From DAOTZU01 sp034433995 (GTDB taxonomy: Bacteria > Chloroflexota > Anaerolineae > UBA1429): DNA of 9,288 nt. The stretch lies in the NCBI GenBank assembly GCA_034433995.1, contig DAOTZU010000096.1, positions 1-9,288 of the forward strand. Direction: 5' to 3'. The notes under the pieces were generated by a model. It saw only the letters and a program-made list of their open reading frames with translations. It was not told where the DNA came from and searched no databases. This document shows positions 1-5,681 of this stretch, piece by piece; within the stretch, counting starts at the first letter, position 1, and each line of letters starts with the position of its first letter. The position numbers and the translations under genes are program-made.

Positions 1-424
1 TCAGGATGTAAGACGGCACCAAGCCGCCGCTAAAGAGCATGGTGAAAAAGATATAGAACGAGATCGCCTTGCGCAGTTGAAACTGCCGCCGCGAAAGGGC
101 ATAGGCGATCAAGGACATGATGAGCATGCTCAGCGAGGTGCCGACCACCGTCACCAGTGCGGAGACGCCGTAGGAGCGCATGATCACCGCAGTATCCGAA
201 AAGACCCAGCGATAGGCCAGCAGGCTGAAGTCTTTCGGCCACAAAGTATAACCGTGGGCAATGATCCCCTTCTCGGTGGAAAGGGAAGCCGAGACCACCA
301 CCAGGAATGGGATCAAGCAGCAAAGACTAAAGACAAGCAAAACCAAGTTGATCAAGACTTTGGCGATAAAGCCGGTGATGATATAGTAACGACCCGAATG
401 GGCACGAGGTAGCGCCGTGGCCAT
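1..424 (-). CDS. CUT1-type sugar ABC transporter permease, LplC/YtcP-like (partial, C-terminal half missing)
   Basis: This is an inner-membrane permease subunit of a carbohydrate importer, pairing with the permease encoded just upstream. The ATG at 424 follows a strong AAGGAAGGAG Shine-Dalgarno that overlaps the stop codon of the upstream gene, leaving 15 nt between the two. The frame stays open for 141 codons to the window edge, against roughly 290-300 residues for the family, so about half the protein is seen. Visible features are a short polar N-terminus, a first membrane segment at about residues 22-45, the SASLST motif after it, a second segment at about 85-110, and SRRQF followed by FTMLFSGGLVPSYIL. 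The FSGG-L-P-Y block is the signature of the LplC/YtcP branch of the binding-protein-dependent permeases (known family feature). The EAA loop lies beyond the edge. The substrate cannot be read from the sequence; neighbours suggest an oligosaccharide. Confidence 0.93.
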   Translation of the reverse strand, partial: MATALPRAHSGRYYIITGFIAKVLINLVLLVFSLCCLIPFLVVVSASLSTEKGIIAHGYTLWPKDFSLLAYRWVFSDTAVIMRSYGVSALVTVVGTSLSMLIMSLIAYALSRRQFQLRKAISFYIFFTMLFSGGLVPSYIL

Positions 425-439
425 CTTTTTCTCCTTCCT

Positions 440-1426
440 TTAGAACAGTGCCCGATCGGGATCTATGCGCCGCACGGCCCAGTTCGAGAGCAGCACCAGA
501 ATAAAGCCCACCACCGATTGATAAAAGCCCGCGGCGGCAGACATGCCGATATCCCCCGCCTGCACCAACGAGCGATAGACAAAGGTATCAATCACGTCGG
601 TGGTCGGATAGAGGGAGGAGCGGTCCATGGTGACGTTGTAGAACAGCCCAAAATTGGCCCGGAACATGCTACCCATGGAGAGGAGCACTTGGATAATGAT
701 GATCGGCACCAACATGGGCAAAGTGATGTGCCAGATCTGCTGCCACTTGTTGGCCCCGTCGATCTTGGCTGCCTCATAGTATTCTGGGCTGATGCCCAAC
801 ATCACAGCCAGATACAGGATGCTCCCATAGCCCGTCCCCTTCCAGATCTGGACGATGGTCAAGATGACGGGCCAAGGCCCGGGGCGGCTGTACCAGGGCG
901 TGGGCTGCTTGCCAAAACGCAACAGCAGGCGGTTAACGAGGCCGTTATCAATATTCAGAAAAGCAAAGACAAAGTAAGCGACGATGACATAAGAAATAAA
1001 GTAGGGCAAAAACATGGCCGATTGATAAAACCGCGCCCGTAGCGTGCCCTGCACCTCGTTCATCAAAAGAGCGATGATCAACGAGGCCAACATCCCCGTG
1101 ATCATAAAGAGAAAATGGTACCCCACCGTGTTCCGGGTGATGCGGGCAGCCGTCGCCGAGGAAAAGAGAAACTTGAAGTTATAGAGGCCCACCCACTTGC
1201 TGCCCAGAATTCCCTTGTCAAAGCGATAGTCTTTGAAGGCGATGATGATGCCGAACATGGGGAGATAGGCAAAGATCAAGAGATGCAGAATCCCCGGCAA
1301 GGACATCAGCAGGGGGGCGCCGTTATCCCGCAGCCACACCCGCAATTTGCGGTGGCGGGGCGCCGCCACCTCTCGCGGGCGCACACCTGCGGCAACCGAA
1401 ACAGCTGGAGCATCCGATGGGTTCAC
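440..1426 (-). CDS. CUT1-type sugar ABC transporter permease, LplB/YteP-like
   Basis: This 328-residue protein is the first permease of a heterodimeric importer. It has about six membrane segments (near residues 38-63, 101-123, 136-158, 187-210, 236-256 and 297-316). The cytoplasmic EAA loop that docks the ATPase is clear at about 218-238 (EAAKIDGAN followed by ITLPML). The motifs LPGILHLLIFAYLPMFG near the start and RRIDPDRALF at the end are typical of the LplB/YteP branch, which takes up oligosaccharides or uronides in Gram-positives. The start is GTG at 1426, preceded by AAAGGA about 9 nt upstream; no better in-frame start lies between it and the promoter. The N-terminal 35 residues are polar and Arg-rich, as usual for this branch. 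It is the first gene of a minus-strand operon with the partial permease that follows, and is driven from the divergent region at 1464-1498. No binding protein or ATPase gene is in the window. Confidence 0.95.
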   Translation of the reverse strand: MNPSDAPAVSVAAGVRPREVAAPRHRKLRVWLRDNGAPLLMSLPGILHLLIFAYLPMFGIIIAFKDYRFDKGILGSKWVGLYNFKFLFSSATAARITRNTVGYHFLFMITGMLASLIIALLMNEVQGTLRARFYQSAMFLPYFISYVIVAYFVFAFLNIDNGLVNRLLLRFGKQPTPWYSRPGPWPVILTIVQIWKGTGYGSILYLAVMLGISPEYYEAAKIDGANKWQQIWHITLPMLVPIIIIQVLLSMGSMFRANFGLFYNVTMDRSSLYPTTDVIDTFVYRSLVQAGDIGMSAAAGFYQSVVGFILVLLSNWAVRRIDPDRALF

Positions 1427-1444
1427 GAAGCAATGTCCTTTCCA

Positions 1445-1480
1445 TTGACGTGATCCGTCTTTGATGCTATATTATACCAT
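1445..1480 (+). promoter_or_regulatory. Promoter for the response regulator gene, overlapping the divergent promoter
   Basis: TTGACG at 1445-1450 and TATATT at 1468-1473 are separated by exactly 17 nt, a near-consensus sigma-A/sigma-70 promoter on the plus strand. A start near 1480 gives a leader of about 57 nt before the ATG at 1537. Its -10 box physically overlaps the TATAAT of the opposite-strand transporter promoter, so the two should compete for polymerase. Confidence 0.6.
1464..1480. repeat. 17-bp near-palindrome covering both -10 boxes (candidate operator)
   Basis: The 17-bp sequence ATGCTATATTATACCAT is an odd-length palindrome in which 7 of 8 arm positions pair around one central base. 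It covers the -10 boxes of both divergent promoters. A dimeric protein bound here would block both genes. Part of the symmetry comes simply from two facing AT-rich -10 boxes, so its role as an operator is uncertain. Confidence 0.4.
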
Positions 1481-1498
1481 GTTCCCGCCCCTTGTGCA
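1464..1498 (-). promoter_or_regulatory. Promoter for the sugar transporter permease operon (extended -10)
   Basis: On the minus strand a perfect TATAAT lies at 1476-1471, preceded by TGG, giving an extended -10 (TGnTATAAT). A weak -35 candidate TGCACA (4/6 matches) lies at 1498-1493 with a 16-nt spacer. A start near 1464 would leave a leader of about 38 nt before the GTG at 1426. A weak -35 with a strong extended -10 is common at activator-dependent promoters. This is read by eye, not mapped. Confidence 0.7.
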
Positions 1499-1507
1499 CG
1501 ACATTTT

Positions 1508-1522
1508 ACTGACCAGTTACTG
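1508..1522. repeat. ACTG/CAGT repeat upstream of the transporter promoter (candidate activator site)
   Basis: The 15-bp stretch ACTGACCAGTTACTG holds three alternating copies of a 4-mer: ACTG, its complement CAGT, then ACTG. It makes two overlapping palindromes, with centres of 2 bp and 1 bp. Relative to the predicted transporter start near 1464 it sits at about -44 to -58, where an activator would touch polymerase. For the regulator gene it falls in the leader. Short 4-bp arms can arise by chance. Confidence 0.3.
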
Positions 1523-1536
1523 TCAAGGGAAGCTCC

Positions 1537-2748
1537 ATGTCCGTCTCGGAAGAGTTCTTGGAGGATCTCCGCAGCGCCCTGGCCCACCTGCATGATCCCG
1601 CCTACCTGGAGAGCCATCCCTTTGCCGCGCGCTTGCGTTTTGTGGCCCAGGCGCCCGATCTTTCGCGCGGCAAGCTTTTGGCGCGCACCTTGCGCCTGGC
1701 CATCGAGGCGCTGGATCCGGGCGCCGGCGTGGCCCCCAACGCTCCGGAGGCGCGGCCCTATCACCTCCTGCGAGGCCGCTACATCGCCCAGAGGGATCTC
1801 GTGCGCCTGGCTGAGGAGCTGGATATCGGCGAGCGACAGGCTTACCGTGAGCTGCGGCGCGGGGTGGAGGCCTTGGCCCAGATCCTATGCCACAGCGACC
1901 AGATCGCCCCAGAGGATGGCGAGCCCGAACTTGGCTCCCCCCCGCAGAGCCGGGTGAAGGAAGAGGTGGAGCGGCTGACCAATGTCACCTTGCAGGATGT
2001 GGATCTGCAGCAGCTCTTGGCTGGCATCGTCGCCAGCGCGCAATGCCTGGCCCAACAGCAAGGGATCCTTCTCCAGCTAGAGCTTCAGGCCGAGGGGCTC
2101 ACCTGCACCACCAATCGCGTGTTGCTGCGCCAGGCCATCTTGAACCTTCTGAGCCACGCCTTGGGCACAACGGCCAACAACCAGCCGGTGCTCCTCCGGC
2201 TGATCCCCGGCCAGGGCGAGGCCCTGCTCGAACTGACCTACAGCCCGACCCAGGAATCCGCCATGACCGATGTGTCCGAGCCTTACGCCGTGGCCCAGCA
2301 GGTGCTGGCCTCTTTGAACCTCCAGTGGACACGGGAAAAAACAGCGGAGGGTGGCGAGATCATCCAGGTGCGCATCCCTGTGACGCGCACCCGCTCGGTG
2401 CTGCTCATTGACGATAACCAAGGGTTGATCCGCCTTTTTTGCCGCTACCTGCGGCACCAGCCCTACCGCGTCTACAGCGCCACCAACGCCGACGAGGCGC
2501 TGGCGATGTTGGACCAGCTCCAGCCCGACGTGATCATCCTGGACATAATGATGCCCGAACGGGACGGCTGGGAGGTGCTCCAGGCCCTGCGCCAGCGAGA
2601 TGCGGGGCGCCGGGCGCGCATCGTCATCTGTTCCATCATCAACGACCCCAAACTCTCCGCCGCCCTCGGCGCCGACGCCTTTTTGCACAAACCCGTCGAT
2701 CAGGCCAGCTTGCTTCAAGTCTTGGAGAGGCTGGGCTCCGCCACATAA
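1537..2748 (+). CDS. Response regulator with HTH-like N-terminus, histidine-less GHKL remnant and C-terminal receiver
   Basis: This 403-residue protein has three parts. Residues 1-118 form a helical region resembling a sigma-like helix-turn-helix (LVRLAEELDIGERQAYREL at about 88-106), probably DNA-binding. Residues 140-282 resemble the ATPase part of a histidine kinase: an N-box-like ILNLLSHAL (N203) is present, but there is no phosphoacceptor His motif and no DxGxG, so kinase activity is unlikely. Residues 287-400 are a complete receiver, with acidic residues D292/D293, phosphoacceptor D336 in LDIMMPERDGWEVL, S366 and K385 in HKP. The start is ATG 1537 with AAGGGA 6 nt upstream. The gene diverges from the transporter operon and converges on the hybrid kinase, so it probably receives phosphate from that kinase and regulates transport genes (inference). 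I associate this domain order with Chloroflexota. Confidence 0.88.
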   Translation: MSVSEEFLEDLRSALAHLHDPAYLESHPFAARLRFVAQAPDLSRGKLLARTLRLAIEALDPGAGVAPNAPEARPYHLLRGRYIAQRDLVRLAEELDIGERQAYRELRRGVEALAQILCHSDQIAPEDGEPELGSPPQSRVKEEVERLTNVTLQDVDLQQLLAGIVASAQCLAQQQGILLQLELQAEGLTCTTNRVLLRQAILNLLSHALGTTANNQPVLLRLIPGQGEALLELTYSPTQESAMTDVSEPYAVAQQVLASLNLQWTREKTAEGGEIIQVRIPVTRTRSVLLIDDNQGLIRLFCRYLRHQPYRVYSATNADEALAMLDQLQPDVIILDIMMPERDGWEVLQALRQRDAGRRARIVICSIINDPKLSAALGADAFLHKPVDQASLLQVLERLGSAT

Positions 2749-4910
2749 TTGGGCCGCACCAGTGGCAAGACGGCGCGGAACACCTCTGCCAGGGTGCCGG
2801 TGGAGATGCCGGCCATCTGGGTAAGGGTGAGGTAGCTTCCCTTGCGCAGGAGGATCTCTTCCGCATAGCTCGTCGCCGTCACCGCCACCACCGGCAGCGC
2901 CGCCAAGTGTGGATCCTCGCGGATGGCCGCCAATACCTCGAACCCATCCATGCCGGGCATCAGCAAATCCAATAGCACCAACTGAGGCATCCTCTCCCGC
3001 GCCAGGCGCAGGGCGTGGGCACCGTTGTAGGCTGTCAGCACCTCCTGGGCCAGGCCGTCCACCTCCAACATGCGGCCGACAAGGCGGACAAATCCCGGAT
3101 CGTCATCCACCACCAGCACCTTGCCCGGTTGAGGGCAATAGTGCTGCACCACGCGCCGCAAGGTCTCTTGAGAGATCGGTTTGGTCAAGCAATCGTTCAG
3201 TCCTGTGGAGCGTTGCAACCAGGTGGTGCTGGGGATGGAGCAACGCCAGATGGGCAAACTGGGATGCTGGGCGGCAAAAGACGCGGGGCCCAGCCACTCC
3301 TCCAAGGACGCATCCGGCGGCAGGTTGACCACCACGGCCACAGGATGGTGCTCTTCGACCAGGCGCTGCACGTCTTGCCCATCATGGGCAGGGATGACAG
3401 GGCGATCGCCCAGGTAGCGGGCAAGCATCTCGGCGATGGAGGTATCGGGCTCCACCAGCACCACCGGCTCACCGCCGGCCTCCAAGCGCCGCTTGGGGCC
3501 GATGCGCTGCAAGCCCACCGTCTGTGGCGTGGTGCCGGGCAGGGGCAGAGAAAAGTAAAAGCGGCTGCCGCGCCCCAGCTCGCTTTCGGCCCACATGCGT
3601 CCGCCGTGCAACTCGATGAACTGGCGGCTCAAGGCCAGCCCCAAACCCGCGCCGCCACCTCGATCACGGGATTTGGCATCCACCTGGCGGAAAACTTCAA
3701 AGATGTGCTCCAACTGATTGGAGGGGATGCCGATCCCCGTATCCTCGACGCACACCTGCACCGCCGTCTCGTCGGCCCGCACCCGCACGGTGATGCCGCC
3801 CACATCGGTAAAACGCACGGCATTGTTGAGCAGGTTGAGCATCACCTGGCGAATGCGGGTGCGGTCCACAAAGAGAGGCGGCAACTCGGCCGGCCAATCC
3901 ACCCGGCACGAGAGGCCGCGCTGGCGCAAAAGGGGCGCGATGGTCTCCAAGGCCTCGGTGAGGATGGGGCGAATGTCCTGCACCTCGCGATACATGGGCA
4001 GCCGCGCGGCGTCGATGCGGGAAAGGTCGAGGATGTCGTTGACCAGGCTCTGCAGATGGCGGCTGGCGCGGTAGAGCTCCTCGACATCGCCGATGAGGTC
4101 CGGCGTCCAGACGACGCCATCGTAACTATCCGGGGAAAGGTACATCATCTCGGCAAAGCCGACGATGAGGTTGAGGGGCGTGCGCAGCTCGTGGCTGACG
4201 TTGGCCACGAACTGCTCCTTCAACGTGCGGGCCTCCTCCGCCTCCTGGCGGGCCAGGGCCAGCTCATCCTTGGAACGCTTGAGGGAGACATAGGCCTCAT
4301 CCAGCGCCTTCAAGGTGCGGTTGAGCTCCCCCTGACGTTCGCGCAAGCTGACCACCATCTCCTCTTGGCGCAAGGCCAGCTCGCGCTCCCAATAATCCGC
4401 CAGGTGCAATCCCCGTCCGGCCAAGAGGGCCACCCCCGCCGTGCCGATATACAGCGCCGTCCAGGGTAGGATCCAGCCCACTTGAGGGGTGCCCAGGGAA
4501 AAGAGGATCATCCAAGCCGCGGCGCCCAAAGCGATAACGACACAGACCGTGGTGCCCAGCAACACGCCGGCAACCAGGATGGGCAAGGCCAGGAACGCCG
4601 GCGCCAAGGGTTGCTTGAACCAGGCCACGATGCCGGCCACCTGCAAAAACAGGCCCACCGTGCCCAGCCAAGAAGTCACCCGGGGCCAATCCCGGCGCAG
4701 GAGCCAAACCAGCGCGCTCAACGCCAGCCCTCCGCCGATGACGGCAAGGCTGGGCCCCAGGGCCACCGGCACCTCGTTGGACCAAAGAATCAACCACCAA
4801 GTGCTATAAAAGATAAACAAGGAGAGAAAGCCCAGCACTTGGCGCCGAAAAGAGATCACGCTCCCCTCAGCGGGTTCAGCCTCTGGGCGGAACCAACGGC
4901 GTTTGGACAT
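2715..4910 (-). CDS. Membrane-bound hybrid histidine kinase with pseudo-receiver and receiver
   Basis: This 731-residue sensor has five or six membrane helices (about residues 25-165) with short loops and no evident extracellular sensor domain. A coiled coil follows at about 175-232. The DHp domain carries H240 in VSHELRTPLN. The ATPase domain has all its boxes: N359/N363 in the N-box, D390 in EDTGIGIP, FEVFRQVD at 404-411, and the Gly-rich loop at 418-424. Receiver 1 (about 482-590) is degenerate: N529 stands where the phosphoacceptor Asp belongs and EP-D replaces the acidic pair, though K577 remains. Receiver 2 (about 597-715) has D602-604, D648 and T678, but its usual Lys-Pro is replaced by a GSYLTLTQ segment. 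ATG 4910 has a strong GGAGGGGAGG site. It is the last gene of the catabolic operon, and its 3' end overlaps the regulator by 34 bp. The signal is unknown; membrane or intracellular sensing is inferred. Confidence 0.94.
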   Translation of the reverse strand: MSKRRWFRPEAEPAEGSVISFRRQVLGFLSLFIFYSTWWLILWSNEVPVALGPSLAVIGGGLALSALVWLLRRDWPRVTSWLGTVGLFLQVAGIVAWFKQPLAPAFLALPILVAGVLLGTTVCVVIALGAAAWMILFSLGTPQVGWILPWTALYIGTAGVALLAGRGLHLADYWERELALRQEEMVVSLRERQGELNRTLKALDEAYVSLKRSKDELALARQEAEEARTLKEQFVANVSHELRTPLNLIVGFAEMMYLSPDSYDGVVWTPDLIGDVEELYRASRHLQSLVNDILDLSRIDAARLPMYREVQDIRPILTEALETIAPLLRQRGLSCRVDWPAELPPLFVDRTRIRQVMLNLLNNAVRFTDVGGITVRVRADETAVQVCVEDTGIGIPSNQLEHIFEVFRQVDAKSRDRGGGAGLGLALSRQFIELHGGRMWAESELGRGSRFYFSLPLPGTTPQTVGLQRIGPKRRLEAGGEPVVLVEPDTSIAEMLARYLGDRPVIPAHDGQDVQRLVEEHHPVAVVVNLPPDASLEEWLGPASFAAQHPSLPIWRCSIPSTTWLQRSTGLNDCLTKPISQETLRRVVQHYCPQPGKVLVVDDDPGFVRLVGRMLEVDGLAQEVLTAYNGAHALRLARERMPQLVLLDLLMPGMDGFEVLAAIREDPHLAALPVVAVTATSYAEEILLRKGSYLTLTQMAGISTGTLAEVFRAVLPLVRPNYVAEPSLSKT

Positions 4911-4934
4911 GCCCCCTCCCCTCCACCACTAGGC

Positions 4935-4963
4935 CCCGGCAGAGGCGGTTCCGCCCCGCCGGG
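4935..4963 (-). promoter_or_regulatory. GC-rich hairpin between the MetH-activation-like gene and the kinase gene
   Basis: The 54-nt gap holds nested inverted repeats: an outer CCCGGC/GCCGGG pair and an inner GGCGG-AA-CCGCC stem. No T-run follows, so it is a poor intrinsic terminator. It begins directly after the upstream stop codon and ends before the kinase Shine-Dalgarno. It could act as a partial attenuator or an RNA-processing and stability element that lowers kinase expression relative to the enzymes. No separate promoter is visible in the gap. Confidence 0.5.
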
Positions 4964-4964
4964 C

Positions 4965-5660
4965 TCAGCCACCCTTGGCCCGCGGCCGGAATTTCCTCTC
5001 GTACAGCTCAGGATCATACGGCGCGCGCCGACCCGGGCAAACCTCTCGCGGACAGAGCTGGCAGCTCTCAAAGTTCTCTTCGACGGGAAAGCGCAGGCTG
5101 GAGACCGACTTGTTGGGCACCATGAGACAACTCGGAGTGAGGCGCACGCCGATGGCGCCCTCCACATCGCCCATGATGGCAAAGAAGGGACGCTGCTCCC
5201 GCAAGGGCCAATCGGCCAGGGAACCGGGGTTCATGGCCGAGGTCTTGCCCGGATAATGCTCGCTGATGTGCTGGCTGACGGTCTTGATGGCAGCGCCCAA
5301 GGCTTGCTCCTTGAGGGCCTCGGCCCAAAATTGGCGCAATGGGTCCATCTCGCCCTCGGCCCAGCGCTGCAGTTCCATGCCGCAGGTGGCCACATACATC
5401 AACACGCGATGGGCCAATTCCAGGTTCACCCGCAACACGCGACTGCTCAGGCGCACGCCCTCCACGATGACATAGTCCTCCCCTTTGGCCTCCACATACG
5501 CCACTTTGAGCATGGCCTTGGGCCTGGCCACCTCCTGGGCCGCGGCGCAAAAGGCCTGGAACTCGGCCCAATAGTCGCTCTCCTCCGCCAGACGCACCCG
5601 CTTGAGCAGCGGCTCCATGGCTGGTTGCCAAGGGATATGGTCAAATACCACCGTCGTCAT
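4965..5660 (-). CDS. Cobalamin-dependent methionine synthase activation-domain-like protein with Cys cluster
   Basis: This 231-residue soluble protein resembles the stand-alone relatives of the MetH C-terminal reactivation domain. The clearest stretch is about residues 141-190: MNPGSLADWPL, then IGVRLTPSCLMVPNKSVSSL. This follows the MetH pattern of PGYP, G-LTESFAM-P and SVSG. The AdoMet-contacting RxxxGY element of MetH reads SAMNPGS here, without the Arg and Tyr, and SVSG reads SVSS. A C-x2-C-x4-C motif (C200, C203, C208) followed by GRRAPYD is absent from MetH and could bind a metal or an Fe-S cluster (inference). ATG 5660 is chosen over TTG 5681 because it has AAAAGGA upstream. The gene lies 21 nt after the heparinase stop. 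In other bacteria such proteins accompany corrinoid methyltransferases and help keep cobalamin reduced; none is seen here, so the role is uncertain. Confidence 0.8.
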   Translation of the reverse strand: MTTVVFDHIPWQPAMEPLLKRVRLAEESDYWAEFQAFCAAAQEVARPKAMLKVAYVEAKGEDYVIVEGVRLSSRVLRVNLELAHRVLMYVATCGMELQRWAEGEMDPLRQFWAEALKEQALGAAIKTVSQHISEHYPGKTSAMNPGSLADWPLREQRPFFAIMGDVEGAIGVRLTPSCLMVPNKSVSSLRFPVEENFESCQLCPREVCPGRRAPYDPELYERKFRPRAKGG

Positions 5661-5667
5661 AGTTTTT

Positions 5668-5674
5668 TCCTTTT
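5668..5674 (-). promoter_or_regulatory. Ribosome binding site fixing the ATG 5660 start
   Basis: On the minus strand AAAAGGA lies 7 nt before the ATG at 5660. The alternative in-frame TTG at 5681, directly after the heparinase stop codon, has no purine-rich site before it. The seven extra residues it would add are encoded by the Shine-Dalgarno region itself, which supports the ATG. Confidence 0.75.
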
Positions 5675-5681
5675 CAGCCAA

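Noticed and set aside
1521..1526. Perfect TTGACA on the minus strand as -35 for the transporter promoter
   Set aside because: It lies 44 nt from the TATAAT at 1476-1471, far too distant, and no good -10 is found 16-18 nt downstream of it.
1423..1764. 113-codon minus-strand frame covering the divergent intergenic region
   Set aside because: It would run through both predicted promoters and overlap the regulator N-terminus antisense; it shows no motif.
3015..4469. 484-codon open frame on the plus strand opposite the kinase gene
   Set aside because: Its translation is rich in His, Gln, Gly, Asp and Pro with no recognisable motif, typical of the antisense shadow of a GC-rich gene. The opposite strand has complete kinase motifs.
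4911..4964. Intrinsic terminator or cobalamin riboswitch before the kinase gene
   Set aside because: The hairpin lacks a T-run, and 54 nt is far too short for a cobalamin riboswitch; no B12-box-like sequence was seen.
5661..5681. TTG at 5681 as start of the MetH-activation-like gene
   Set aside because: No Shine-Dalgarno precedes it and the seven added codons consist of the ribosome site for ATG 5660.
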